Source of the DNA: Mycolicibacterium parafortuitum
GTDB lineage: Bacteria > Actinomycetota > Actinomycetes > Mycobacteriales > Mycobacteriaceae
Assembly (NCBI RefSeq): GCF_010725485.1
Contig: NZ_AP022598.1
Location: 4,774,001 to 4,838,000, forward strand
Length of the DNA: 64,000 nt
Direction of reading: 5' to 3'
Shown piece after piece: positions 47,024-56,838 of this stretch; position 1 is the stretch's first letter; every line of letters begins with the position of its first letter. Below the pieces are notes generated by a model. It saw nothing but the letters and a program-made list of their open reading frames with translations. It was not told where the DNA came from and ran no database searches. The position numbers and the translations under genes are program-made.

Positions 47024-47956
47024 CTACGACCTGCGCGCGGTGCGCCCGACCAATCGGCCCCGCGGACGCAACACCAGCACGAGCACCCCGGCCAGCACGA
47101 TACCGACCAGGTTGACCGCGAGTTGCAGCGCCGATTTGCCCGCCACGTCCCAGGCCCCCACCGTCGCCGCCACCACCGCAAAGCCCGCGGCGGTCACGGT
47201 GTAGACGGAGATGAAGACGCCGACGAGCCCCGACGAGCGGGCCGACACCAGCGAGAGCATGCCCGCCGCGCCGGCCAGCAGCGCGACCATGAACGACACC
47301 GGCCCCACCTGGAAGATGAAGTCGACCTCCTCGACGTGCTGGACGCTGTCGAGACTGATCCAGCCGATCGATTCGGCCGCCCAGGTCGCCAGTGCGGTGA
47401 TCCCCATCGCGATCGGGAAGCCGACGACCAGTGCGATGGCGGCCCGCCGCGCCAGCGCCATCCGGCGCTGCACCAGCGCCACCGACAATGCCGCCAGCGG
47501 ACCGAACTCCGGCCCCAGCACCATCGCGCCGACCACCGTCACCATCGAGTCGTTGACCACGCCGATCGCGGTCAGAAGGCAGGCCAGGGTCAGAAACAGC
47601 ACGAAGGTGACCGACAGCGTCGCGTCTTCGCGTGTGCGGCCGATGAGTTCGTCCCAGACCACCGCATCGGCCGGGTCACCGGCGGCGTCGTCCTCGGCAC
47701 GGTGCGCGCGGGTGGAGAGCACCGTGTCGAGCACGGTCAGCGTGATCGCACCGCGGTGCTGGGCGTCGAGACCCTTGAGTTCCTTGATCACGTCGTTCGC
47801 GCATTCGCGGGCCAGGTCGGCGGTGATCTCGTCACCGTCGGGATCCAGCGCGGCCCCGGGATACAGCAACACGTGGGCGACACCGACCTGCCGGTTCAGG
47901 ACGTCGAGCACGTCCGCGCGCATGTCGGCCGGAACGATGACCCGCAAGTGCAGCAC
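47024..47956 (-). CDS. DUF389 family membrane protein
   Basis: Protein of 310 residues of the DUF389/TIGR00341 family. A soluble N-terminal domain of about 110 residues (VLHLRVIVPADM start) is followed by 6-7 membrane helices with the signature GAMVLGPEFGPLAALS. Role unknown. The GTG at 47956 is preferred because the family begins there. Same strand as the transglutaminase operon, 46 bases ahead of it, and possibly its first cistron. Confidence 0.85.
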   Translation of the reverse strand: MLHLRVIVPADMRADVLDVLNRQVGVAHVLLYPGAALDPDGDEITADLARECANDVIKELKGLDAQHRGAITLTVLDTVLSTRAHRAEDDAAGDPADAVVWDELIGRTREDATLSVTFVLFLTLACLLTAIGVVNDSMVTVVGAMVLGPEFGPLAALSVALVQRRMALARRAAIALVVGFPIAMGITALATWAAESIGWISLDSVQHVEEVDFIFQVGPVSFMVALLAGAAGMLSLVSARSSGLVGVFISVYTVTAAGFAVVAATVGAWDVAGKSALQLAVNLVGIVLAGVLVLVLRPRGRLVGRTARRS

Positions 47957-48123
47957 CGGCGCACGGTAACCGGGCCGCGCGGCGGAGAGGAACGAAATTG
48001 GCCGACACCGGACCAAGTGTGGGCACTACACACGTTGGTGTTATATATTCACACAACTTGCTTCGCCCCGGCCCCGAAAAGCCAGGTGACGCACAGTAAC
48101 TCTGTTAATTTTGCACAGCAGAA
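47957..48123. promoter_or_regulatory. AT-rich divergent control region ahead of the sugar operon
   Basis: The region is locally AT-rich, unlike its surroundings. It contains TATATT (48044-48049) as a possible plus-strand -10 box, interleaved GTGT/ACAC arms (for example GTGTTATATATTCACAC), and a dyad around CAGTAACTCTGTTAA near 48095-48111. Such repeats are plausible operators for the DeoR-type repressor encoded next. Confidence 0.45.
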
Positions 48124-48939
48124 GTGTTGGTGGCCGTGGATGTGAGAACCCGCCGGGACCGGATCGAACAACGCGTTCGGTCGGCCCGCGAGATCAACTT
48201 CGCCGCTCTGGCGGCGGAGTTCGACGTGTCCGAGATGACCATCCGCCGCGACGTCGAGGCGCTTGAGGCCCTCGGGGTGGTCCGCCGGGTCGTCGGGGGC
48301 GCAATCGCGGTGCAGGGCAAGGACTCCGAGCCCGCATTCGCGACCCGGATGGCCGACGCCGCGCAGGAGAAGGCGCACATCGCCGAGGTGGTCGCCGACC
48401 TGATCGGACGCAACGAGACCCTGATCCTGGACTCCGGCAGCACCGCGCTGGCCGTGGCGAACTCGCTGAAGGGCCGTGAACTCGGGCTGACGGTGGTGAC
48501 CCCGAGCGTGCTCGTCGCGCTGGCACTGGTCGACGAACCCGACGTCACCGTCGTGCTCACCGGAGGCGAGCTGCGTGCCGGAGAACTCAGCCTGATCGGT
48601 CCCAGCGCCGAGGACACGCTGGCCAACTACAACTGCGACACCTATGTGATGGGGGTGGCCGGCATCGACGGCGAGCGGGGCATCTCCGACTATCACCAGG
48701 CCGAGAGCCGGGTCAAGCGCGCGGCGAGCACACGCGCCGACCGCGTGATCGTCGCCGCCGACAAGAGCAAGCTGGGCCGGGTCACCTTCGTCAGCATCGC
48801 GAAGTTGTCCCAGATCCAGGTCATCGTCAGCGACGGTCCGGTCGACCATCCGGCGCTGGTCGCCGCACGCGGCGCCGGCGTCGATGTCATCTGTGTTGCT
48901 GCCCAGGATGATTCGCACGCCGAGGCGAGCGCCCGGTGA
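48124..48939 (+). CDS. DeoR-family transcriptional regulator
   Basis: Repressor of 271 residues. An N-terminal winged helix (INFAALAAEFDVSEMTIRRDVEALEALGVVRRVVGGA) precedes a DeoR sensor domain with ILDSGSTALAVA, VVLTGGELR and IVAADKSKLGRV, which bind phosphorylated sugars. It starts at a GTG; later in-frame GTGs are possible. It overlaps the kinase gene by four bases and most likely controls the island, with the kinase product as inducer. Confidence 0.9.
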   Translation: MLVAVDVRTRRDRIEQRVRSAREINFAALAAEFDVSEMTIRRDVEALEALGVVRRVVGGAIAVQGKDSEPAFATRMADAAQEKAHIAEVVADLIGRNETLILDSGSTALAVANSLKGRELGLTVVTPSVLVALALVDEPDVTVVLTGGELRAGELSLIGPSAEDTLANYNCDTYVMGVAGIDGERGISDYHQAESRVKRAASTRADRVIVAADKSKLGRVTFVSIAKLSQIQVIVSDGPVDHPALVAARGAGVDVICVAAQDDSHAEASAR

Positions 48940-50420
48940 GTCGCTACACGATCGGCGTCGACATCGGCACCACCGGGACCAAGACGGTACTGCTCGACAC
49001 CACCGACAAGATCGTCGCCACCGCATCGCGCGAGACCGCGCTGCACTCCCCCGGCCCCGGATTCGCCGAGGCCGACACCGCGCAGTGGCACCGCAACGTG
49101 ATCGAGTCGATCCGCGAGGTCGTGACCCGCAGCGGGGTCGCTCCGGAGGAGATCGCGGCGGTGGCCACCTCCGGGATGGTGCCCGCGGTCATCCCCGTCG
49201 ATGCGGCGGGAAATCCGCTGCGGCACGCCATCTTGCAGAACGACGCCCGCGCTCACCGGGAGGTCACCGACCTCGCCGCGACACTGGCGGGGGTGGACCT
49301 GGTCACGCTGACCGGATCGGCGCTGACCCAACAATCGGTGGCCCCGACCGCGGTGTGGTTGCGCGAACACGAACCGGACACCTACGCGCGCACCGCACAT
49401 TGGGTCGGGTCCTACGACTGGGTGCTCTCGGCGCTGGGCGCCGAACTCCACGTCGAGCAGAACTGGGCGCTGGAATCGGGCCTGTTCACCGTCGACGGTG
49501 ACACCGCCGATGTGGTCCTGGAGGCCGCCTCGCTCGATCCGTCGACCCTGGCGCCGGTGCGGCGTCCGGGCACCCGAGTCGGTGACCTGAGCCGCGCGGC
49601 CGCCGAGGCCACCGGGCTTCGGGCGGGAACCGCGCTGGTGGTCGGCGGCGCCGATCACGTGCTGTCGGCATACGCGGCGGGGGTGAACGGTTCCGGCGAC
49701 GCGCTGGTCAAACTCGGTGGCGCGGGCGACATCCTGGTCGCCAGCGACACCAAGATCGTCGACGAACGCCTCTATCTCGACGCCCACCCGGTCCCCGGCC
49801 GCTGGCTGCCCAACGGCTGCATGGCCACCAGCGGCAGCCTGATCCGGTGGTTCCAGGCGTTGATCGGCGGCGCCGAACTGACCGACCTCGACGATGAGGC
49901 CGCCGACCGGGCCCCGGCCGAGATCCTGTGTCTGCCGTACTTTCTCGGCGAGAAGAGCCCGATCCACGATCCGGACCTGCGCGGCGTGTTCGCCGGCATG
50001 CACCTCGGCCACACCAGGGCGGACATGTACCGCTCGGTGCTGGAGGCCATCGCGTTCGGGTTCCGCCACCACGTCGACGTGTTCACCGAGATCGGCATCC
50101 CGTTCGAGCGGGTGATGATCACCAACGGCGGATCGAAATCCACGCTGTGGAAGCAGATCCATGCCGACGTGCTCGGCCGCGACATGCACCCGGTCATCGG
50201 TCACCCCGGCGCGTCGCTCGGCGCGGCGGTGATCGCCGCGATCGGTATCGGTGCGCTCGACGACTGGTCGGACGCCGCCCGCTTCATCACCCTGGACACG
50301 CCCTACCGCCCGGATCCGGCCCGCCGCGACGCCTACGACACGGCGTACGCGACATGGCGCGAACTCGGCACCGTGATGACGCCCGTCTCCCACAAGATCG
50401 CCCGCACCACCCGAATGTAA
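48936..50420 (+). CDS. FGGY-family carbohydrate kinase (xylulokinase-like)
   Basis: Sugar kinase of 494 residues. The N-terminal phosphate motif GVDIGTTGTKTVLLD, the central KLGGAGDILVA and the C-terminal FGGY signature region (ITNGGSKSTLWKQIHADVLG) are clear. Closest in appearance to xylulokinase/ketose kinases, but substrate cannot be read from sequence. GTG start overlaps the regulator stop (GTGA). Confidence 0.9.
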   Translation: MSRYTIGVDIGTTGTKTVLLDTTDKIVATASRETALHSPGPGFAEADTAQWHRNVIESIREVVTRSGVAPEEIAAVATSGMVPAVIPVDAAGNPLRHAILQNDARAHREVTDLAATLAGVDLVTLTGSALTQQSVAPTAVWLREHEPDTYARTAHWVGSYDWVLSALGAELHVEQNWALESGLFTVDGDTADVVLEAASLDPSTLAPVRRPGTRVGDLSRAAAEATGLRAGTALVVGGADHVLSAYAAGVNGSGDALVKLGGAGDILVASDTKIVDERLYLDAHPVPGRWLPNGCMATSGSLIRWFQALIGGAELTDLDDEAADRAPAEILCLPYFLGEKSPIHDPDLRGVFAGMHLGHTRADMYRSVLEAIAFGFRHHVDVFTEIGIPFERVMITNGGSKSTLWKQIHADVLGRDMHPVIGHPGASLGAAVIAAIGIGALDDWSDAARFITLDTPYRPDPARRDAYDTAYATWRELGTVMTPVSHKIARTTRM

Positions 50421-50449
50421 AGAACAGCGATGAAAGGAACAGCACTGTA

Positions 50450-51772
50450 ATGAGATTCGCTCAAATCCCCACCAAGAGGCGGCGCGGCAAGACCCGCACC
50501 GCCTTCCTCGCGATGTTCGCCGCGGGCGCGCTCGTCCTGTCCGGATGCGCCGGCAGCGGCGGACCCGAACAGGCTGAAGCCACGGGCACCGGCGAGGTCT
50601 CGACCGACACCTCCGGCACCGTCCGGATCCTGATGGAGAACGTGCCCGACACCGACATCGTGAAATCGATGGTGACGGACTTCAACGCCGAATACCCCGA
50701 CATCGACATCCAGATCGAGTCGCTGACGTTCGACCAGATGCGCGACAAGCTGGTGTCGTCCTTCCAGTCGTCCTCGCCGACCTACGACCTGATCGTGGTC
50801 GACAACCCGTGGATGGTGGACTTCGCCAACGCGAAGTTCCTGCAGCCTCTCGATGCCCGCATCGACAGCACCCCCGACTACGACGCCGCGGACTTCTTCA
50901 CCCCGCTAACCGACATCACCACCGTAGACGGGGTCCGCTACGGCGTGCCGTTCTACAACTACGCGCTCGGATACCTCTACAACTCCGACGATCTGGCCGC
51001 CGCCGACCAGCAGGTGCCCACGACGCTCGACGAGCTCGTGAGCACCAGCAAGGCGCTCAAGAGCGGTGACCGGGCCGGTATCGCGATGCAGCCGCAGCGC
51101 GGATACAAGATCTTCGAGGAGTGGGGCAACTGGCTGTTCGCCGCGGGCGGTTCGATCTACGACGCCGACGGCAACATCACGCTCAACACCCCCGAGGCCA
51201 AGCGCGCGCTCGAGGCCTACATCGACACCTACAACACCGCCGCTCCTGCCAACAGCCTCAGCTGGGGCATGGACGAGGCGCAGCGTTCGGTGGCAGCCAA
51301 CCAGGCGGCGACGATGATCAACTACAACTGGCAGCTGCCCGCGCTCAACGAGCCGGGCTCCGGTCCGGCCGCGGGCAAGATCAAGCTCGCCCCGATCCCC
51401 GGTGGCAAGCAGGTGCTCGGTTCGTGGAGCTGGGCGATCCCGGCCAACTCGGCCACCCCTGACGCGGCGTGGGCGTTCGTCTCATGGATCACCGCCAAGC
51501 CCAACGACGTGGTGCGCACCGAGAAGGGTGGCGCGGCGATCCGCAAGAGCACGTTGCAGGATCCGGCGGTGCTGCAGGGCCAGTTCGGTGAGGACTACTA
51601 CCGCACGGTCGAGCAGCTGCTGCAGGACGCGGCTCCGCTCACGCAGGGTCCCAGCGGCGAGGAGATGATCCAGGCCGTCGGCACCGAGCTCAACGAGGCG
51701 GTCGCCGGCAAGAAGAGCGTCGACGACGCACTGGCCGCCGCGCAGGCCGAGGCCGAGAAGATCCAGGGCTGA
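50450..51772 (+). CDS. Sugar ABC transporter substrate-binding lipoprotein
   Basis: Extracellular binding protein of 440 residues, CUT1/family 1 type. A basic N-terminus and hydrophobic stretch end in the lipobox LSGC with C33 as lipid anchor. RILMENVPDTDIVKSMVTDFNAEYPDIDI opens the mature fold, and LGSWSWAIPANSATPDAAWAFVSWI is a typical family block. Ligand unknown, likely a monosaccharide or polyol. Confidence 0.93.
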   Translation: MRFAQIPTKRRRGKTRTAFLAMFAAGALVLSGCAGSGGPEQAEATGTGEVSTDTSGTVRILMENVPDTDIVKSMVTDFNAEYPDIDIQIESLTFDQMRDKLVSSFQSSSPTYDLIVVDNPWMVDFANAKFLQPLDARIDSTPDYDAADFFTPLTDITTVDGVRYGVPFYNYALGYLYNSDDLAAADQQVPTTLDELVSTSKALKSGDRAGIAMQPQRGYKIFEEWGNWLFAAGGSIYDADGNITLNTPEAKRALEAYIDTYNTAAPANSLSWGMDEAQRSVAANQAATMINYNWQLPALNEPGSGPAAGKIKLAPIPGGKQVLGSWSWAIPANSATPDAAWAFVSWITAKPNDVVRTEKGGAAIRKSTLQDPAVLQGQFGEDYYRTVEQLLQDAAPLTQGPSGEEMIQAVGTELNEAVAGKKSVDDALAAAQAEAEKIQG

Positions 51773-51779
51773 CAAGCCC

Positions 51780-51795
51780 TTTCCCAGCCGGGAAA
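51780..51795 (+). other. Small hairpin after the binding-protein gene
   Basis: TTTCCC-AGCC-GGGAAA forms a 6-bp stem with a tetraloop 7 bases after the stop and ahead of the permease genes. Such hairpins often stabilise the binding-protein mRNA or cause partial termination so that the lipoprotein is made in excess. Confidence 0.45.
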
Positions 51796-51825
51796 CCGAC
51801 CACCCACGAAAGGAGCGAGGCCACC

Positions 51826-52689
51826 GTGAAATTTCAACACGGCATGGTCGCCCCCCTCGTCGCGCTTTTCGTCGGGGTGGTCGGTTTCCCCCTGGGGTAC
51901 GCGGCCTACCTCAGCGTCACCGATTACAAACTCACCGACCGCGGCGCGCCCGAGATCGTCGGCGCGGACAACTTCGTCGCGACGTTCGGTGACGGCGCGT
52001 TCTGGAATGCGTTCGGCACCACCGCGATCTACGTGTTGGTCGCCGTCGGCCTGGAACTGGTGATCGGGCTGGCGATCGCGCTGGCACTGCAGAAGCAGCG
52101 CTGGGCACGCGATCTCACCCGGTCGATGCTGCTGGCGCCGATGTTCATCACACCGATCGCGGTCGGGCTGACGTTCCGCTTCCTGCTCAACGACCAGCTC
52201 GGCGCCATCCCGGCGATGCTGCACTCGATCGGCATCGACTACGACTTCTTCGGACCCGGTCGGGCGCTGTACACCCTGGCGTTCATCGACGTGTGGCAGT
52301 GGACACCGTTCATGGTGCTGTTGCTGCTCGCCGGGCTGGAGTCCATTCCGAAGGAACCCCTCGATGCCGCCCGTGTCGACGGCGCGCGCGGCTTCTACGT
52401 GCTGCGGCGGGTGACCCTGCCGCTGTTGGCACCGGTGCTGGTGGTGGCGATCCTGCTGCGCTCCCTCGACGCGATGAAGGTGTTCGAGTACGTATTCGCG
52501 ACCACCCGTGGCGGACCGGGCACCGAGACGGAGACATTGCAGTACTTCATCTATCAGACCGGGATCCAGTTCTTCCGGCTCGGGTCCGCATCGTCGATGG
52601 CGTTCGTGGTCCTCGTGCTGGTGCTGGCGGTCATCGTGGTCGCGTTCCGCCGCATGGAGAAGACCAAGACCAGGGAGTCGGCCAAGTGA
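51826..52689 (+). CDS. Sugar ABC transporter permease (MalF type)
   Basis: Permease of 287 residues with six helices. The EAA-like loop that docks on the ATPase is ESIPKEPLDAARVDGARGFYVLRRVTLPLLAP. GTG start with AAAGGAG upstream. Overlaps the second permease by four bases (GTGA). Confidence 0.93.
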   Translation: MKFQHGMVAPLVALFVGVVGFPLGYAAYLSVTDYKLTDRGAPEIVGADNFVATFGDGAFWNAFGTTAIYVLVAVGLELVIGLAIALALQKQRWARDLTRSMLLAPMFITPIAVGLTFRFLLNDQLGAIPAMLHSIGIDYDFFGPGRALYTLAFIDVWQWTPFMVLLLLAGLESIPKEPLDAARVDGARGFYVLRRVTLPLLAPVLVVAILLRSLDAMKVFEYVFATTRGGPGTETETLQYFIYQTGIQFFRLGSASSMAFVVLVLVLAVIVVAFRRMEKTKTRESAK

Positions 52690-53513
52690 ACCGAGCCTTG
52701 AACCGCATCTCTGTGGTGACGGTGCTGCGGGTGGCGCTGCTGTGGGCGGCGGGCATCTCGGTGCTGTTCCCGATCGTGTGGATCGCGCTGGCAAGTGTGA
52801 AAACGCCTGAGCAGCTCAACGATCCGTTCCTGCTGACGTTCACGCCGGACTTCTCGGCATGGCACAACGTGTTGTCCTCGGGCATCCTCGGCGCCGCGGG
52901 CCGCAGCGCGCTGGTCGCGTTGATTACCGTCGGTATCAGCGTCGTGGTCGGCAGCATGGGCGCCTACGCGATCGCCCGGTTCCGGGCCGGCGGCACCCTG
53001 ACACGGTTCGGCATGCTGGCCGCCCAGGTGCTCCCGCCCGCGGTGCTGGTGTTCCCGTTCCTGACGATGGCCTATGCGCTGCGACTGACCGACACGCTGA
53101 TACCGGTGATCTTCGCGCACCTGAGTTTCGTTCTGCCGGTGGTGACGTGGTTCCTGATCGGGTTCTTCGAGGCGGTACCGCGCTCGCTGGAGGAGCAGGC
53201 CCAGGTCGACGGCTTCAGCCGGTTCGCGGCGTTCCGGATGGTGGTGCTCCCCCAGGTGCTGCCCGGCATCGGGGCGTCGGCCATCTTCGGGTTCACACTG
53301 TCGTGGAACGACCTTTTCTACGGACTGATCCTGGCCCCGGGAAAGGCCGCCATCCTGCCGGTGGCCATCGCCGGATTCAACACGTTCCGCGGGGTGCAGA
53401 TCGGCTCGATGAGCGCCGCCATCCTGATCGCGGTCGTGCCCGTCGTCATCGCGAGCTTCTTCATCCAACGCAAGCTGGTGCAGGGCATCAGCGGCGGTGC
53501 GGTGAAGTTCTAG
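52686..53513 (+). CDS. Sugar ABC transporter permease (MalG type)
   Basis: Permease of 275 residues with six helices. The ATPase-docking loop is AVPRSLEEQAQVDGFSRFAAFRMVVLPQVLPG. The GTG at 52686 is fixed by the GTGA overlap with the first permease. Together with the neighbouring genes it completes the CUT1 importer. Confidence 0.93.
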   Translation: MNRALNRISVVTVLRVALLWAAGISVLFPIVWIALASVKTPEQLNDPFLLTFTPDFSAWHNVLSSGILGAAGRSALVALITVGISVVVGSMGAYAIARFRAGGTLTRFGMLAAQVLPPAVLVFPFLTMAYALRLTDTLIPVIFAHLSFVLPVVTWFLIGFFEAVPRSLEEQAQVDGFSRFAAFRMVVLPQVLPGIGASAIFGFTLSWNDLFYGLILAPGKAAILPVAIAGFNTFRGVQIGSMSAAILIAVVPVVIASFFIQRKLVQGISGGAVKF

Positions 53514-53535
53514 ACACAGATAGGTTTTGCGCACC

Positions 53536-54597
<1,062 letters not shown>

Positions 54598-54624
54598 AAC
54601 CCAGATAGGAAACGAGAACTACAG

Positions 54625-55395
54625 ATGAGCAGAACAGTCGTGGTGACCGGCGCGGGATCCGGCATCGGCCGCGCGATCGCCAACACACTGGCGCAACGCA
54701 ATTGGCGGGTGATCGTCACCGACGTCAACGCCGACGCCGCACGGGAGGTGGCCGAATCCCTCCCCGGGCAGTCCGCCGGTCACGAAGCCGTCCAGCTCGA
54801 CGTCACCTCCCCCGATGCCGCCGCGGCCGTCGCCGCCGACGTCGCCGGACGGTTCGGCCTCGACGCGTGGGTCAGCAATGCCGGCATCTCCTTCATGCAC
54901 CGCTTCCTGGAGGCCCCGGTCGAGCGCTTCGACCAGACCATCGACGTGAACCTCAAGGGTGTGTTCGTCTGCGGACAGGCGGCCGCGCGCGAGATGGTCA
55001 GTTCCGGACAGCCGGGCACGATCGTGAACACCGCCTCGATGGCGGGTAAGCAGGGCCGCGTCCCGTTCCTCGCGGACTACGTCGCGTCGAAGTTCGGCGT
55101 CGTCGGGCTGACCCAGGCGATGGCCTACGAGCTGGGCGAGCACGGCATCACCGTCAACTGCGTGTGTCCGGGGTTCGTCGAAACCCCGATGCAGTCAAGG
55201 GAACTGGAGTGGGAAGCCGAGCTGCGCGGCACCACCCCGGAAGGTGTGCGGTCCATGATGATCGCCGACACCCCGCTGGGCCGGCTGGAACAGGCCGACG
55301 ACGTCGCCCGCGCCGTGGCGTTCCTGCTGTCCGACGACGCCCGCTTCATCACCGGTGAGGCGCTGGCCGTCAACGGCGGCGCCTACATGGACTGA
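54625..55395 (+). CDS. SDR-family dehydrogenase of the sugar/polyol island
   Basis: Classical SDR of 256 residues. Cofactor motif TGAGSGIG, NAGI, catalytic serine in TASMAGKQG and YVASK are present; CPGFVETPM and the C-terminal GEALAVNGGAYMD are typical. An NAD-type aspartate (VTDVNAD) follows strand 2. Likely oxidises a polyol or reduces a ketose handled by the adjacent kinase and transporter. Confidence 0.92.
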   Translation: MSRTVVVTGAGSGIGRAIANTLAQRNWRVIVTDVNADAAREVAESLPGQSAGHEAVQLDVTSPDAAAAVAADVAGRFGLDAWVSNAGISFMHRFLEAPVERFDQTIDVNLKGVFVCGQAAAREMVSSGQPGTIVNTASMAGKQGRVPFLADYVASKFGVVGLTQAMAYELGEHGITVNCVCPGFVETPMQSRELEWEAELRGTTPEGVRSMMIADTPLGRLEQADDVARAVAFLLSDDARFITGEALAVNGGAYMD

Positions 55396-55445
55396 GCGGC
55401 GCCCCGCCGGTCCCCACGAATTCCCTGTTACAGAAAGGCAATACA

Positions 55446-56267
55446 GTGACCACCACCTGGATCGACGAGGTCTTCGGCGTACGTAAGCCCGTGATCGCCA
55501 TGCTGCACCTGTCGGCGCTGCCCGGCGATCCCGGTTACGACTCCGCGGCAGGCATCTCCGCGATCGTGAACCGGGCCCGTACCGAACTCGAGGCACTGCA
55601 GGGTGGCGGCGTCGACGCCGTCATGATCAGCAACGAGTTCAGCCTGCCGTACCTGACCAAGACCGAGCCGATCACCGCGATCACGATGGCCCGCATCATC
55701 GGTGAACTGCTGCCCGACATCTCGGTGCCCTACGGGGTGAACGTGCTGTGGGACGGCCGGGCGTCGATCGACCTGGCGGTGGCCACCGGCGCGCGGTTCG
55801 TCCGCGAGATCTTCACCGGCGTCTACGCCAGTGACTTCGGCCTGTGGGACACCAACGTCGGCGAGGTGGCCCGCCACCGCGCCCGCGTCGGCGGCGCCGG
55901 GGTGAAGTTGCTGTTCAACATCGTCCCGGAGTCCGCCAAGTATCTCGCCGACCGCGACCTGGCCTCGATCACCCGCACCACCGTGTTCGCGACGGCTCCC
56001 GACGGGATCTGCGTCTCGGGTGCCACGGCAGGTGCGCCCACCGACACCGATGCGCTGCGCACCGTGAAGGCCGCGGCCGGAGACACCCCGGTGTTCGTCA
56101 ACACCGGGGTGAAGGCCGAGAACGTGGCTGCTCAGCTCAGCATCGCCGACGGCGCCGTCGTCGGAACCTATTTCAAGAAGGACGGCCTGTTCGCCAACGC
56201 GGCCGAGAAGTCCCGTGTCGAGGAGCTCATGGGAGCTGCCAAGGAGTTCCGCGCCCAACTGGCATGA
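55446..56267 (+). CDS. BtpA/SgcQ-family TIM-barrel protein
   Basis: Protein of 273 residues of the BtpA/SgcQ family (PF03437). VIAMLHLSALPGDPGY near the N-terminus, VPYGVNVLWDG, and VFVNTGVKAENV near the end are typical. SgcQ of enterobacteria lies in the sgc sugar operon and is biochemically uncharacterised; BtpA affects photosystem I in cyanobacteria. In this island it may catalyse a late step. GTG start; its TGA stop abuts the stop of the convergent HxlR gene in a TGATCA palindrome. Confidence 0.88.
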   Translation: MTTTWIDEVFGVRKPVIAMLHLSALPGDPGYDSAAGISAIVNRARTELEALQGGGVDAVMISNEFSLPYLTKTEPITAITMARIIGELLPDISVPYGVNVLWDGRASIDLAVATGARFVREIFTGVYASDFGLWDTNVGEVARHRARVGGAGVKLLFNIVPESAKYLADRDLASITRTTVFATAPDGICVSGATAGAPTDTDALRTVKAAAGDTPVFVNTGVKAENVAAQLSIADGAVVGTYFKKDGLFANAAEKSRVEELMGAAKEFRAQLA

Positions 56268-56747
56268 TCACGGGTTCCCGTTCTGCCTGGCGAGTCGGAT
56301 ACCCAGCTCGTCAGGCGGGACGGGATGCCCTTCGGCACAGACGATCTCGACCCCGGCCTGCGCGCCGCAGCCCAGATGGGTCAGTCGCAGCTGCGAATCG
56401 TCGAGGTGTTTGCGCCCCCACTCGAACATCGCCCACACCACCGGCATGAACTCCGTCCCGGCCTCGGTCAGCACGTATTCGTCGCGAACCCGCTGACCGG
56501 GCTCGCGGTAGGGGCGCTTGGTCAGCAATCCCGCCTCCACCAGCTCCGAGAGCCGGGCCGATGTCGCGGCCTTGGTGATTCCGACGCGCCGCGCGAAGTC
56601 GTCGAACCGGGTGGTCCCGTAGTAGGCCTCCCGCATCAAGAGCATGGCCGATTTCGTGCCGACCAGCGCCATCGTCTTCTCGATCGGGCACCGGCCGATC
56701 GCCGACCACTTCGAGCGATCGACAAGGGGCCCCTGCAGCACTGTCAT
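56268..56747 (-). CDS. HxlR-family transcriptional regulator
   Basis: Regulator of 159 residues. The winged-helix HxlR core runs from CPIEKTMALVGTKSAMLLMREAYYG through TRFDDFARRVGITKAATSARLSELVEAGLL. The ATG at 56747 is chosen because GGGGAG lies 8 bases upstream; a GTG three codons earlier has none. A C-terminal extension with two cysteines (HLGCGAQAGVEIVC) could sense metal or redox. Divergent from the thiolase, with a shared palindrome between. Confidence 0.9.
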   Translation of the reverse strand: MTVLQGPLVDRSKWSAIGRCPIEKTMALVGTKSAMLLMREAYYGTTRFDDFARRVGITKAATSARLSELVEAGLLTKRPYREPGQRVRDEYVLTEAGTEFMPVVWAMFEWGRKHLDDSQLRLTHLGCGAQAGVEIVCAEGHPVPPDELGIRLARQNGNP

Positions 56748-56781
56748 GTACGTCACTCCCCAGCTGGGTTGCTCTGACTAA

Positions 56782-56802
56782 ACCTAGGTGTTACATCTAG
56801 GT
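56782..56802. promoter_or_regulatory. 21-bp palindromic operator between the HxlR and thiolase genes
   Basis: ACCTAGGTGTTACATCTAGGT matches its own reverse complement except at the centre and one symmetric pair: ACCTAG-n-TGT-n-ACA-n-CTAGGT. It is centred about 45 bases from both start codons, so one bound HxlR dimer could control both genes. Confidence 0.75.
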
Positions 56803-56838
56803 ATACAGAGTAGTACTCAGCGCTGAGCAGGAGGACAC

